64,000 nt of DNA from Nesterenkonia natronophila (GTDB lineage Bacteria > Actinomycetota > Actinomycetes > Actinomycetales > Micrococcaceae). This document shows, one piece after another, positions 23,787 to 32,810 of this stretch. Under the pieces are notes generated by a model. It searched no databases, was not told the origin of the DNA, and worked only from the letters and a program-made list of their open reading frames with translations. The stretch covers positions 62,001 to 126,000 of the forward strand of contig NZ_QYZP01000003.1 of the NCBI RefSeq assembly GCF_003595215.1, given 5' to 3'. The translations under genes and the position numbers were made by a program. Positions within the stretch are counted from its first letter, which is position 1. Each line of letters begins with the position of its first letter.

Positions 23787-24476
23787 TTATCTCCTGAAGC
23801 GGCCGCGAATCGTGTTCAGCGCGTTCCGTGCCTGTTGAGCGGCGGGGGAGACACGCTCACCCATCCGGTACAGGAGGCTGGACTCGGTCTCCTTAGCCAA
23901 GACCTCCAGCTTGTCATGAGCGGAGTCGCCGGACTCAGCCGCCGCTGTGATGGCAATCTCAAGCTGGTCTATCCGAGCGTTCTGGGCCGCGATCCCCGCA
24001 TCCCGCTCGGCCAGCTGCGTGGCATACGCACTTTCGGCCTCACGCAGAGTCTGCTCGAATCCGCTCTGCCGTTCCTCCTGCTCCTTCAGCGACGACGACA
24101 CGCTCTCCAACAGGGTCAGCAGTTCTTGGAGCTCGCTCGAGGAGGGAGCGGCTGAGACGGTGGCCTCAGCATCTTGAACTCGCGACTCAAGGGCCGTGTA
24201 CTCCACCTGGCGCACCTGCTCGAGCTGCTCGTAAACACTGCGCAATTCTGCCACCAGGTCCTGCTGGTGGCCCAGCAGGGCGGTTACCACCTGGTGGGCG
24301 TTATCCCCCAGGTCACTTGGGGGCAGGATCTCATCATCCGTGGGCTCCTCGGCTGAGTCACCCTGGGGGGCACTATCCGTCGTCATACCATCCGTAGCGG
24401 CCAGCTCGAATTCCGCACCGTCGTGTTCGAAGGCATCGGCGAGGTCGAGGCTCTCGGGCTGGGTGTTCTTAGTCAT
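23787..24476 (-). CDS. hypothetical coiled-coil protein (229 aa)
   Basis: Starts at ATG 24476 (MTKNTQPESLDL), with AGGA eight bases upstream. The longer frame overlaps the next gene and is rejected. The N-terminal 80 residues are acidic and probably disordered, followed by about 110 residues of heptad-like coiled coil (LVAELRSVYEQLEQVRQ and on) and a basic C-terminus ending TIRGRFRR. It lies 10 bp after the 24487-25029 gene and 23 bp before ftsY in the same direction, so the three are probably an operon. No known function was recognised. Confidence 0.65.
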   Translation of the reverse strand: MTKNTQPESLDLADAFEHDGAEFELAATDGMTTDSAPQGDSAEEPTDDEILPPSDLGDNAHQVVTALLGHQQDLVAELRSVYEQLEQVRQVEYTALESRVQDAEATVSAAPSSSELQELLTLLESVSSSLKEQEERQSGFEQTLREAESAYATQLAERDAGIAAQNARIDQLEIAITAAAESGDSAHDKLEVLAKETESSLLYRMGERVSPAAQQARNALNTIRGRFRR

Positions 24477-24486
24477 ATGCTCGATC

Positions 24487-25029
24487 CTACTTGCGCCGGA
24501 GGAGGTCTCCGAAGCTGCGTCGGAACCAAGGGCCCCTGCGCTCGGGAGGTCCAGGATCAGGCTGCTCATTCCCGCCCGAAGACCAGTCAGAAGGTGCCGC
24601 CTCAGCCTCTGCGGAATTCTCGGCCGTGTGTCCGGCCGGACGAGTGGCGGGTTGTGCGCCGGCCAGCCGGGCCGCAACCTCACGATCGGCGATCGCCTCA
24701 GCGAGCGCGGTCGGCACGGCGGTGGCGCCAATATGCGCAGGCACCTGCAGGCTGCGCATGTCCCCGGAAGTCAGTGACCGGAGTCCCGAGACCGGAAAGT
24801 CCAAGAGCTGCTCGACGAACTCTGCACGCTGGCCGAAAGACGCTCCGCGTGCCCGGTGGGCTGCGGAGCGCGCGATAGGGCTGCGCTGTTGTGTCACCAT
24901 GTGAGAGAGCTGAGGGTGATGAGAAAGTGCACGTCCGGCCGCGCGGTGACCGATTTCGGCTGCGCGGAGGTACGCCAGGTGGGTGCCCAGCGCCGACTTG
25001 ATGACCTGTGCATCCTGGTCTTGGCTCAC
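24487..25029 (-). CDS. hypothetical protein (180 aa)
   Basis: First gene of the leftward group with the coiled-coil protein and ftsY. The N-terminal 95 residues look folded and helical (VIKSALGTHLAYLRAAEIGHRAAGRAL). The rest is Ala/Glu/Pro-rich and probably disordered, ending RRSFGDLLRRK. No domain was recognised. Codon use matches the host. Its position between SRP genes suggests nothing specific. Confidence 0.6.
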   Translation of the reverse strand: MSQDQDAQVIKSALGTHLAYLRAAEIGHRAAGRALSHHPQLSHMVTQQRSPIARSAAHRARGASFGQRAEFVEQLLDFPVSGLRSLTSGDMRSLQVPAHIGATAVPTALAEAIADREVAARLAGAQPATRPAGHTAENSAEAEAAPSDWSSGGNEQPDPGPPERRGPWFRRSFGDLLRRK

Positions 25030-25136
25030 GTTGTTACTCTAGAGCTTTGAAAGTTTCGAGTCCGGGGACAGCTTCAAGCTGGGGCTGAACACCCTCGACT
25101 GACAGCACAATGAGTCTTTAAGGAAGCGCACCCGAC

Positions 25137-26723
25137 GTGTTCAACTCGCTCTCAGATCGCCTCACAGCGACGTTCAAGAACCTCCGCGGCAAGGGCAAGC
25201 TGACCGAGGCTGATATTGACGGCACTGCCCGGGAGATTCGGCGCGCCCTGCTCGACGCCGACGTCGCCGTGCCCGTGGTCCGCGAGTTCATCGCCCGGAT
25301 CAAAGCCCGTGCGCTGGGATCCGAGGTAGCCCAGGCGCTCAATCCCGGCCAACAGGTGGTCAAGATTGTTAACGAGGAGCTCGTCGGCATCCTCGGTGGG
25401 CAGACTCGGCAGCTGGAGTTCGCTAAACAGCCGCCGACCATCATCATGCTCGCTGGCCTCCAGGGTGCGGGTAAGACCACCCTTGCCGGGAAGCTGGCCC
25501 TGCACCTGAAGAATCAGGGCCACGCCCCTGTGCTAGTCGCGTGTGACCTGCAGCGACCTAATGCCGTAAAGCAGCTGCAGGTCGGCGGTCAGCGCGCCGG
25601 GGTGCCGGTCTACGCTCCGCACCCGGGTGTGAGCTCGGAGACGGAAGCAGCCACCGGGGACCCGGTCGCCGTGGCCCGTGAGGGCCTGACCCACGCCCAG
25701 GACAAACTCCACGACGTCGTCATCATCGACACCGCCGGCCGATTGGGCGTGGATGAGGAGCTGATGCGCCAGGCGGCGGATATCAAGGCTGCCGTCAACG
25801 CGCACGAGACGCTGTTTGTGATCGACGCCATGATCGGTCAGGACGCGGTCAAGACCGCCCAAGCATTCAACGAAGGTGTGAACTTCACCGGGGTGGTGCT
25901 CACCAAGCTCGACGGTGACGCCCGCGGTGGCGCGGCATTGTCAGTGGCCTCGGTGACCGGCAAACCCGTCATGTACGCCTCCACCGGAGAAGGGCTGAAG
26001 GATTTTGAAGTCTTCCACCCGGACCGCATGGCCCGGCGAATCCTGGATATGGGGGACATCCTTAGCCTGATCGAACAGGCCGAAGCCTCCTGGGACAAGG
26101 ACGAAGCGGCCAAGATGGCCCAGAAGTTCGCCGACCAGGAGGACTTCACCCTGGAAGACTTCCGTGCCCAGATGCAGCAGATCAAGAAGATGGGCTCCAT
26201 GAAGAAGCTGCTGGGCATGATGCCCGGGGCCGCAGGAATGCGTCAGCAGCTCGAACAGTTCGATGACTCGCAGCTGGACCGCGTGGAAGCCATCATCAAC
26301 TCCATGACCCCCCATGAGCGCAACGCACCGAAGATTATCAACGGGTCCCGCCGGGCCAGGATCGCCCGCGGCTCTGGGGTGCATGTATCGGAGGTCAATC
26401 AGCTCCTGGAGCGTTTCGGTCAGGCCGCCAAAATGATGAAGAAGATGGCTTCTGGTGGCGGAATGCCTGACATGCCGGGGATGCCCGGTGGTGCTATGCC
26501 GGGCATGGGGGCACCCGGAGCGGGCCGGAAGAAGGCCAAGGGCAAAGGAAAAAAGCCCAAGGCCAAGTCGGGCAACCCGGCAAAGGCCGCGCAGCAGGCC
26601 AGAGAGGCCGAGCTGCGCAAGACGCAGAAGCAGATGGACGGTTCGAGCTTCGGCGCAGGTGCCGCAGACTTCAACGCCGAAGACCTGGACCTGCCGAAAG
26701 GTTTCGAAAAGTACCTCAAATAG
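25137..26723 (+). CDS. ffh: signal recognition particle protein Ffh
   Basis: A 528-aa GTPase that binds 4.5S RNA and signal sequences. The N domain (1-90) is followed by the G domain with [27 protein letters not shown] and [11 protein letters not shown] Met-rich M domain follows (about 300-435, with [14 protein letters not shown] and [10 protein letters not shown]). The tail is unusually rich in PGMPGG repeats and Lys, which could add RNA or membrane contacts. It starts with GTG after AAGGAAG. It is divergent from the ftsY operon and followed by a terminator before rpsP. Confidence 0.97.
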   Translation: MFNSLSDRLTATFKNLRGKGKLTEADIDGTAREIRRALLDADVAVPVVREFIARIKARALGSEVAQALNPGQQVVKIVNEELVGILGGQTRQLEFAKQPPTIIMLAGLQGAGKTTLAGKLALHLKNQGHAPVLVACDLQRPNAVKQLQVGGQRAGVPVYAPHPGVSSETEAATGDPVAVAREGLTHAQDKLHDVVIIDTAGRLGVDEELMRQAADIKAAVNAHETLFVIDAMIGQDAVKTAQAFNEGVNFTGVVLTKLDGDARGGAALSVASVTGKPVMYASTGEGLKDFEVFHPDRMARRILDMGDILSLIEQAEASWDKDEAAKMAQKFADQEDFTLEDFRAQMQQIKKMGSMKKLLGMMPGAAGMRQQLEQFDDSQLDRVEAIINSMTPHERNAPKIINGSRRARIARGSGVHVSEVNQLLERFGQAAKMMKKMASGGGMPDMPGMPGGAMPGMGAPGAGRKKAKGKGKKPKAKSGNPAKAAQQAREAELRKTQKQMDGSSFGAGAADFNAEDLDLPKGFEKYLK

Positions 26724-26729
26724 GCGCGC

Positions 26730-26766
26730 AACCCGCCAGCGGAGAGGATATGCGTCAGGCGGGTTT
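26730..26766 (+). terminator. intrinsic terminator after ffh
   Basis: AACCCGCC and GGCGGGTT form an 8-bp stem starting six bases after the ffh stop, followed by TATCT. A GGCAGAATACACAGG stretch immediately downstream may contain the rpsP promoter -10. Confidence 0.65.
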
Positions 26767-26925
26767 ATCTGGCAGAATACACAGGTACCTTGCGCAGATT
26801 CGGTGAGTACCCTCTCATCTCGCCGACCTGTCCAACGTTCAAGTGCACGGCAGAGGCTGTTTGCATCACCCCACGCAGCAGATGTTTCAGTGCGCGCCCC
26901 AATACCTACAGGAGTAACCACACAA

Positions 26926-27348
26926 GTGGCAGTCAAAATTCGTCTGAAGCGAATGGGCAAGAAGTTCGCCCCCCAGTACCGCGTTGTTGTCGCCGATTCC
27001 CGCGTCAAGCGTGACGGCAAGAGCATCGAGGAAATCGGCAAGTATCAGCCCACCGAAGAGCCTTCGTTCATCGAGATCCAGTCAGAGCGCGCCCAGTACT
27101 GGCTCTCTGTGGGTGCTCAGCCCACCGAGCAGGTCAAGCAGCTGCTCACCATCACCGGTGACTGGCAGAAATTCAAGGGCCTGGAGGGCACCGAGGGCAC
27201 CTTGAAGACCCGTTCCCCTAAGGAAGAGTTCACCGCTCCGACCAAGGGCTCCGTGGTGAGCGACAAGAAGAGCGCCGCGAAAGAGTCACCTGCCGAAGCT
27301 GAGCAGCCCGCGGCCGAGGACTCCTCCGAGGAGAAGACCGACGCATGA
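26926..27348 (+). CDS. rpsP: 30S ribosomal protein bS16
   Basis: 140 aa from GTG 26926 ([20 protein letters not shown]), with AGGAG 11 bases upstream. The conserved core covers residues 1-85. The Ala/Glu/Ser-rich acidic tail beyond is typical of actinobacterial bS16. The reading frame is open further upstream (from 26455 inside ffh), but that part is a shadow. Its stop overlaps the khpA start (ATGA), so rpsP-khpA-rimM-trmD are a translationally linked operon for ribosome and tRNA maturation. Confidence 0.95.
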   Translation: MAVKIRLKRMGKKFAPQYRVVVADSRVKRDGKSIEEIGKYQPTEEPSFIEIQSERAQYWLSVGAQPTEQVKQLLTITGDWQKFKGLEGTEGTLKTRSPKEEFTAPTKGSVVSDKKSAAKESPAEAEQPAAEDSSEEKTDA

Positions 27349-27602
27349 GCACCGACGCTGCGCTCACAGACGCCCTGGAGCACCTAGTCCGCGGGATCGT
27401 TGACTCACCCGAGGAGGTCGACGTCCGCCGCAAGTCCGGGAGGCGCTACGACACCCTCCAGGTGCTGGTCAACCCGGAAGACTTGGGACGCGTCATCGGG
27501 CGCGCCGGCCGCACGGCCAAGGCTCTGCGCACCGTGATCGCAGCGTTGCCCGGCGGTAATGACGTCCGCGTAGACGTCGTCGACACTGACCGTCGCCGCT
27601 GA
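27345..27602 (+). CDS. khpA: KH-domain RNA-binding protein KhpA
   Basis: 85 aa with a single type II KH fold. The GxxG loop is [13 protein letters not shown] near residues 48-60. The family binds small and messenger RNAs and usually sits between rpsP and rimM, as here. It overlaps rpsP by 4 bp. Confidence 0.92.
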   Translation: MSTDAALTDALEHLVRGIVDSPEEVDVRRKSGRRYDTLQVLVNPEDLGRVIGRAGRTAKALRTVIAALPGGNDVRVDVVDTDRRR

Positions 27603-27622
27603 ACACCCATAGGGCCCGCCCC

Positions 27623-28186
27623 GTGGAAAATACCGAATACGATTCCGACCCGCAGACTCCGCCCGCACCGGGTGAGCGTCTGCGGGTCGCTCGCATCGGT
27701 AAACCCCACGGCGTTCGGGGAGAAGTCACGGTGGAGCTCTTCACCGACGAACCCTCCGAGCGGCTCGCACCCGGAGCGATTCTTCAGCGTGCCTCAGCCG
27801 CGGGAGCGCCGCTGAACGCACTAACGGTCGCCACACAGCGCTGGAACAAGAAGATCTGTTTGCTGGGTTTCGAAGAGGTCCGGGACCGCAACGGCGCCGA
27901 GGAGCTCCGGGGCTCCATACTCTTCATCGACATCGGAGACCAGGACGACGATGCAGCCGAGGGTTGGTACTCACATCAGCTCGAAGGATTTCGCTGTGTC
28001 AGTGAACAGGGAGTTCCGCTCGGCACGGTCGCTGCACTGCTCACCGGCCCCGCCCAGGACCTACTGGTCGTGACCGCAGCGGGTGGCGAGGAGGTCATGG
28101 TGCCATTCGTCGATGAGCTGGTGCCTGAGATCGACCCGCAGCAGAAGCTGGTCACCCTCACCCCGCCCGCCGGCCTCTTTTCATGA
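27623..28186 (+). CDS. rimM: 16S rRNA processing protein RimM
   Basis: 187 aa from a GTG start. The N-terminal barrel has LRVARIGKPHGVRGEVTVEL (residues 19-38). A C-terminal PRC-barrel domain has WYSHQLEGFRC and VPFVDELVPEID. RimM assists 30S head maturation through bS16/uS19-linked steps and is encoded with rpsP and trmD. Confidence 0.95.
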   Translation: MENTEYDSDPQTPPAPGERLRVARIGKPHGVRGEVTVELFTDEPSERLAPGAILQRASAAGAPLNALTVATQRWNKKICLLGFEEVRDRNGAEELRGSILFIDIGDQDDDAAEGWYSHQLEGFRCVSEQGVPLGTVAALLTGPAQDLLVVTAAGGEEVMVPFVDELVPEIDPQQKLVTLTPPAGLFS

Positions 28187-28201
28187 GGCGGGTGAGTTGA
28201 G

Positions 28202-28930
28202 TTGAAAATCGACCTGATCTCAATACTTCCCGAATTCTTCGACTCACTCGACCTCTCTCTGATCGGCCGCGCCCAGCAGGACGGCTTGCTGGAGATCCGC
28301 CGGCACAATCTGCGCGACTTCACTTCAGACAAGCACCGCAGCGTCGACTCCCCACCGGCCGGAGGTGGGGCGGGGATGGTGATGAAACCCGAGCCGTGGG
28401 CCCTTGCCCTGGAGTACGTCCTAGCTCAGCCTGGCGAGAACTCAGTAAATCAGTCCGCCACCGAGCGGCCTGTGCTCATCATCCCGACACCTTCTGGAGA
28501 GCTCTTCACCCAGCAGGCAGCACAGGAGCTGTCCGAGCAGACTCACCTGGTCTTCGCCCCTGCCAGATTCGAAGGCATCGACGAACGGTTCACCGACTGG
28601 GCCAGCGATCTTTGTGAGGTGAGGCGGCTGAGCATCGGTGATTATGTCCTCAACGGAGGGGAGTCCGCCGTCGTTGTGATGGTGGAAGCCATAACGCGAC
28701 TGATCCCCGGTGTGATAGGCAACGAAGCCTCACTGGAAGAGGAATCACACAGCGACGGTCTGCTCGAATACCCCGTCTACACCAAACCGGCCCACTGGCG
28801 GGGCCAGCAGATCCCGGATGTGCTGCTTTCCGGCAACCACGCCAGGATCGAGGCGTGGCGCCGGAGCCAGGCGGAGGAGCGGACCCAGCGGATCCGCCCC
28901 GACCTGTGGGAGCGGCCTCAGTCCTGCTGA
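28202..28930 (+). CDS. trmD: tRNA (guanine-N1)-methyltransferase TrmD
   Basis: A 242-aa SPOUT methyltransferase that makes m1G37 in tRNA with SAM. It starts with TTG ([16 protein letters not shown]). The trefoil-knot SAM loop is [13 protein letters not shown], and GYDERF-type catalysis is seen in [12 protein letters not shown]. Its 3' end overlaps the convergent SseB-domain gene by 13 bp. Confidence 0.95.
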   Translation: MKIDLISILPEFFDSLDLSLIGRAQQDGLLEIRRHNLRDFTSDKHRSVDSPPAGGGAGMVMKPEPWALALEYVLAQPGENSVNQSATERPVLIIPTPSGELFTQQAAQELSEQTHLVFAPARFEGIDERFTDWASDLCEVRRLSIGDYVLNGGESAVVVMVEAITRLIPGVIGNEASLEEESHSDGLLEYPVYTKPAHWRGQQIPDVLLSGNHARIEAWRRSQAEERTQRIRPDLWERPQSC

Positions 28931-29358
28931 GGTGTTTCGCTCTCCGCCAGGCGCTCCTCTACAAAGCTGCGCATGGAGCCCATCTGCTCCGCAGGGATCA
29001 AGAACTGGTGATCACTCATAGGATCCAGAACCACCCCTACGTCCTTCAGGGACTGGACCAGGATGATGCCATTGGTCTCCACTACATGCGGTGCCTGCTC
29101 CTTATGCTCACCAGCGGCCTCAGGCGTAGTGAACAGCACCGGCAGCGCGTTGCCGTCGTCATCCTGCACCATCAGCAGGTTGGTGCCCTTGTCCCCTTCG
29201 GGGTCCTCAGAGCTGGCGACGTAGACCGAGCTGTTGAGGAAGGCGTTAAGCACGTTGGTGACATCATCCTGCAGGAAGCCCTCGTCGGTGCGGTTCTCCG
29301 TGGCGTCCTTCAGGGCCTGCTGCAGCTCTGGAACGGTCTCTGTGGGTGTTTCAGTCAT
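28918..29358 (-). CDS. SseB-domain protein (146 aa)
   Basis: Starts at ATG 29358 ([16 protein letters not shown]), with AGAGAGAG just upstream. The longer frame to 29649 lacks support. The body ([51 protein letters not shown]) matches the SseB N-terminal-type domain found in many actinobacterial cytoplasmic proteins of unknown function. It is convergent with trmD. Confidence 0.75.
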   Translation of the reverse strand: MTETPTETVPELQQALKDATENRTDEGFLQDDVTNVLNAFLNSSVYVASSEDPEGDKGTNLLMVQDDDGNALPVLFTTPEAAGEHKEQAPHVVETNGIILVQSLKDVGVVLDPMSDHQFLIPAEQMGSMRSFVEERLAESETPQQD

Positions 29359-29747
29359 GATCTCTCTCTTCAGTCTCGACTCATTCGTCCGGTCATCAAC
29401 GGCTGTGCCGCTCCCACCTACGCTACGGGAGACCCCGCAGCGGGTGCGAGGGCTGAGAGCTCCGAAGTGGGGTTTTTGGGCGCTGAGCGAAAATCGGCGC
29501 CGGAGGTGCTCCCGGTCAGAAAAGTGGAGAAAACGTTCGACACCGCATATGATGGAGTGCTGTGCCTGCTGGGCGCCGACTCTGCCGCAGGGGAGAGGCG
29601 TCACACAGACAGGACCCGGTGAGTGAGCATTCCGCTCGCACCGGCTCACAAAGCCTTATGACCAGTGCTGCCCGCGCTTCACGCGCAGGCGGACCGCGTC
29701 CCTGATATCGGGGTGTTGACCTGTGGCAGCCCCCTGGAGGAGAAACA
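29359..29747. other. intergenic region and rplS leader
   Basis: 389 bp between the leftward SseB-domain gene and rplS. A plausible rightward promoter (29525-29553) leaves a leader of about 190 nt before rplS. Within it CTGCCGCAGGGG and CCTGTGGCAG could pair over a long distance, as expected for a ribosomal-protein leader, but I cannot fold it reliably. Confidence 0.4.
29525..29553 (+). promoter_or_regulatory. candidate sigma-70-type promoter for rplS
   Basis: TGGAGA (four of six to TTGACA), a 17-bp spacer and TATGAT (five of six to TATAAT). It is the best such match in the rplS upstream region. Confidence 0.4.
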
Positions 29748-30143
29748 ATGCAGAAGCTTGACTTTGTGGATGCCGCTAGCCAGCGCAGTGACGTTCCAGA
29801 CTTCGGCCCCGGTGACACCGTCAATGTTCACGTGAACATCGTCGAAGGCAAGACCACCCGTGTTCAGGTCTTCAAAGGTTACGTAATGGGCCGCCAGGGC
29901 TCCGGTCTGCGCGAGACATTCACCGTTCGAAAGGTTTCCTTCGGCGTGGGCGTAGAGCGTACCTTCCCGGTGCACTCCCCAGTGATCGAAAAGATCGAGG
30001 TCACGGCCCGCGGTGACGTGCGCCGCGCCAAGCTGTACTACATGCGCGACCGTCACGGTAAGGCTGCCCGCATCCGCGAAAAGCGCGAGTCCCGAGTTGC
30101 CCGCGCTCAGGGTCAGGACGTGGAGGAAGCAGTCGAGGCCTGA
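29748..30143 (+). CDS. rplS: 50S ribosomal protein bL19
   Basis: 131 aa, with GGAGGAG before the ATG. The conserved core [40 protein letters not shown] and [18 protein letters not shown] identifies bL19, which lies at the 30S-50S interface. A hairpin overlapping the start of the next gene may terminate its transcript. Confidence 0.97.
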   Translation: MQKLDFVDAASQRSDVPDFGPGDTVNVHVNIVEGKTTRVQVFKGYVMGRQGSGLRETFTVRKVSFGVGVERTFPVHSPVIEKIEVTARGDVRRAKLYYMRDRHGKAARIREKRESRVARAQGQDVEEAVEA

Positions 30144-30177
30144 TCCTCAGCGCTGACGCACCCCAAAGCATTTCAAC

Positions 30178-30879
30178 GTGCCCGAGAGCCCCGAGACTTC
30201 TGAGCCCTGCTCGGAGTCCCGGGGCTCTCGGCCTTTAACTCTCCGACGGCGCTGGGTCTACGGTGCTGGCGTCGTGGTCATAGTGGCGCTGATCCTCAGC
30301 ACCCTGACTCGGGTTTTTGCGGTGGACTTCTACGCAGTCGACCAGGACTCTATGGACCCCACCCTCAGCGACGGTGAGCGGATTGCAGTGGCGAAGAGCT
30401 ATCCCGATGAGGCCGGTGTCCAGCGCGGTGACATTGTGGTCTTCGACGGGGAAGGTTCTTTCACCCCCTACCGGGGCGGTCCCAGTCTGACCCGTTCGAT
30501 CGAGACCATGGGGCACTGGATCGGTCTCGGCTCGGCCCCGCACGTCTACGTCAAACGAGTGCTTGGGGCTGAAGGCGACCTGGTGGCATGCTGTGACGAT
30601 TCGGGCGAACTCACCGTCAACGGTGAGCCCATAGCTGAGCCCTACCTCTCCCATGAGGTCAGCCCCGAGAAGCCGGCCTCCGAGTTGAGCTTCGAGGCCG
30701 CGATTCCCGAAGGCCGATTCTGGGTCATGGGCGACAATCGCGACGCCTCAGTTGACTCCCGAGATCTCTTGGGGGCGCCCGGCGGCGGTATGATCAGCGA
30801 AGAGCGAATCATCGGGCTGGCCACCTCCGTGGTCTGGCCGTGGGAGGACCGACGTGCACTTGAAGGAGGCCTACGGTGA
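30178..30879 (+). CDS. lepB: type I signal peptidase (first copy)
   Basis: A 233-aa membrane-anchored serine protease that cleaves Sec/Tat signal peptides. It has one TM helix at residues 30-50 and the catalytic serine in QDSMDPTL (S58). The general-base lysine is in YVKRVLGAEGD (K125). Box E is MGDNRDASVDSR. It starts with GTG, and the first 18 codons coincide with a strong 11-bp hairpin that looks like the rplS terminator. No alternative in-frame start precedes the TM helix. It overlaps the second lepB by 4 bp. Confidence 0.92.
   Translation: MPESPETSEPCSESRGSRPLTLRRRWVYGAGVVVIVALILSTLTRVFAVDFYAVDQDSMDPTLSDGERIAVAKSYPDEAGVQRGDIVVFDGEGSFTPYRGGPSLTRSIETMGHWIGLGSAPHVYVKRVLGAEGDLVACCDDSGELTVNGEPIAEPYLSHEVSPEKPASELSFEAAIPEGRFWVMGDNRDASVDSRDLLGAPGGGMISEERIIGLATSVVWPWEDRRALEGGLR
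30182..30231 (+). terminator. terminator-like hairpin overlapping the lepB start
   Basis: CCGAGAGCCCC and GGGGCTCTCGG are perfect 11-bp arms starting five bases into the first lepB gene, followed by CCTTTAACT. It could terminate rplS transcripts or act as an attenuator controlling lepB expression. Confidence 0.5.
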
Positions 30880-31595
30880 GCGCTGCAGAGAGTCACGCCG
30901 AGGCATCCGGCCCTGAGCAGAAGCCCGAGCGTAAGCGTCACTGGGCGCTGTCATTCTTGATCGAGCTGACAGTGATCGTGGTGATGGCGGTCGTCATCTC
31001 CTTCGTCATCAAGACGTTCCTGCTGCGTGCCTTCTACATCCCTTCGGAGTCCATGCAGCCCACCCTGGAGGTCGACGACAGGATTGTGGTCAATCTGTTG
31101 GCCCCCGGGGTGATGGACGTCCAACGCGGAGACGTGGTGGTTTTCGAGGACACCCGCAGCTGGTGGGGCGGACCGACCCCGGAGACCAGCCCGGTCCAGG
31201 ATGCGCTCATGTTCATCGGCCTCACTCCAGACACGTCCAGCCACTATGTAGTCAAACGGGTGGTCGGACTCGAGGGTGACCTCGTTGAATGCTGCGACGA
31301 TGAGGAACGCATCCTTGTCAATGGTGAGCCCATCGACGAGCCATACCTCTACCCCGATATTAAGCCCTCAGAGGCGACCTTCGACGTCACCGTGCCGGAG
31401 GACCACGTCTGGCTGCTGGGCGATCACCGCGCCGCCTCCGCGGACTCCCGCTCCCACGTTGAGGAGCCTGACCAGGGTGCAGTTCCGGAGGAGGACATCA
31501 TCGGCCGCACGCTGACCATCGTCTGGCCGGTGGAGCGCTGGGGCGGTGGAGGAACTGATCGGGACCCCTTCGAGAACGTGCCCGAACCGCAGTGA
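30876..31595 (+). CDS. lepB: type I signal peptidase (second copy)
   Basis: 239 aa. A TM helix at residues 25-48 follows a Lys/Arg-rich start. The catalytic serine is in SESMQPTL (S59), the lysine in YVVKRVVGLEGD (K127), and box E is LGDHRAASADSR, with His replacing the usual Asn. It is paralogous to the preceding gene. Tandem signal peptidases are common in actinobacteria. It overlaps lepB upstream and rnhB downstream by 4 bp each. Confidence 0.93.
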   Translation: MSAAESHAEASGPEQKPERKRHWALSFLIELTVIVVMAVVISFVIKTFLLRAFYIPSESMQPTLEVDDRIVVNLLAPGVMDVQRGDVVVFEDTRSWWGGPTPETSPVQDALMFIGLTPDTSSHYVVKRVVGLEGDLVECCDDEERILVNGEPIDEPYLYPDIKPSEATFDVTVPEDHVWLLGDHRAASADSRSHVEEPDQGAVPEEDIIGRTLTIVWPVERWGGGGTDRDPFENVPEPQ

Positions 31596-32278
31596 GCCGC
31601 ACCGTCAACGCCACTCTGCTTCCTGAGCTGCAGCTTGCTGCCCAGACCGGCAGCCGATACATCGCCGGGATCGACGAAGTCGGACGCGGCGCCCTGGCAG
31701 GTCCGGTGACCGTGGGAGTCGTGGTCATTGATCTGCACATGCTCCCACCGGCGGTGAAGTCCTCAGGTACGGGGGTCTGGCAGCCGCTGAATGGGGTGCG
31801 GGATTCGAAGCTGCTCTCAGCCGCGGCCCGCATGCGATGGCAGCCCTCCATCTGTGAACACGCAGAAGCCTACAGCGTGCAGCATTCCACGCCGCAGATT
31901 ATCGACGCTGCAGGCCTGAGCGCAGCTCTGGGAGCCGCGGGCCGGGCCGCACTCTCCGCCGTTCACGAGCAACTGCGCAGGCCGGTGGACTACGTCATTC
32001 TCGACGGAGTCCACGACTGGCTCCACGCCGAGGTTCCGGTACGCACGATGCCCCAGGCCGACACTCAGGCGCTGAGCGTGGCCTGTGCCTCCGTGTTGGC
32101 CAAAGTGAAGCGGGACGCACTGATGACAGAGTTGGCTGACGAGCACCCTGAATTCGGATGGGGTTCCAATAAGGGGTACGGTTCAGCAGCTCACCGTGCG
32201 GCCATTAGCGCCCAGGGACCCACCGAGCACCACCGAAGATCATGGAACCTGGGCCTGGAACCCCTGCCCGGACTCTAG
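31592..32278 (+). CDS. rnhB: ribonuclease HII
   Basis: A 228-aa enzyme that removes RNA or single ribonucleotides from RNA/DNA hybrids. Acidic catalytic residues lie in GIDEVGRGALAGPV, in DGVHDW and in the QADTQALSVACASVLAKVKRD region. It starts with GTG and overlaps lepB. The DUF2469 gene often found next in this lineage is absent; a 160-bp gap precedes yraN. Confidence 0.93.
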   Translation: MSRTVNATLLPELQLAAQTGSRYIAGIDEVGRGALAGPVTVGVVVIDLHMLPPAVKSSGTGVWQPLNGVRDSKLLSAAARMRWQPSICEHAEAYSVQHSTPQIIDAAGLSAALGAAGRAALSAVHEQLRRPVDYVILDGVHDWLHAEVPVRTMPQADTQALSVACASVLAKVKRDALMTELADEHPEFGWGSNKGYGSAAHRAAISAQGPTEHHRRSWNLGLEPLPGL

Positions 32279-32438
32279 GCTGCTCGCCCACCCGTCCGTT
32301 GGGGAGGGCTCTACCGCTGTCCACACCTTTCATCCTCCCCACCTGACGCGCCGCAGCATCCACACCAGGGCGGCTTGGGACGGCCTGTGAGCCTCGCTCC
32401 ATGCAGTCTGTTGACACAGACCGGCGGAAGGAGCATAT

Positions 32439-32810
32439 ATGCGCAGCAATGACCACACGGGGCTGCTGGGCGAAGAGAAGGCCGCTGAGTATCTCCTCCA
32501 GAGCGGACACCGCATATTGGAGCGACGCTGGCGTACGCCCACAGGAGAGCTTGACCTTATCACCATGGATGGTCAGGACCTGGTTGCCGTAGAGGTCAAG
32601 ACCCGGCACGGGCTGGGTTACGGACACCCCTTTGAAGCCATCACCGAGCAGAAGCTCCGCCGTCTGCAGCGGCTGCTGATTGAGTATGCCGCCGGGTCGA
32701 GACTCCGTCCGGCCCGCAGGCGCGTCGATGCGATTGCCGTGACGCTTCCACCGGGGTCCGCCGCCCGCGCTAGCTCGGCCGCTGTGGAACATCTGAAGGA
32801 CCTTCCATGA
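32439..32810 (+). CDS. YraN family (UPF0102) endonuclease-like protein
   Basis: 123 aa, with AAGGAG before the ATG. The nuclease-fold core is LGEEKAAEYLLQSGHRILERRW followed by GELDLITMDGQDLVAVEVKTR, with the E...D...ExK pattern of the restriction-endonuclease-like superfamily. It overlaps comM by 4 bp and is typically encoded with comM and dprA, suggesting a DNA-processing role. Confidence 0.9.
   Translation: MRSNDHTGLLGEEKAAEYLLQSGHRILERRWRTPTGELDLITMDGQDLVAVEVKTRHGLGYGHPFEAITEQKLRRLQRLLIEYAAGSRLRPARRRVDAIAVTLPPGSAARASSAAVEHLKDLP

Noticed and set aside
26455..26925. Long open frame upstream of rpsP in the same frame
   Set aside because: It runs inside ffh and through the terminator. The bS16 core and ribosome binding site place the start at GTG 26926.
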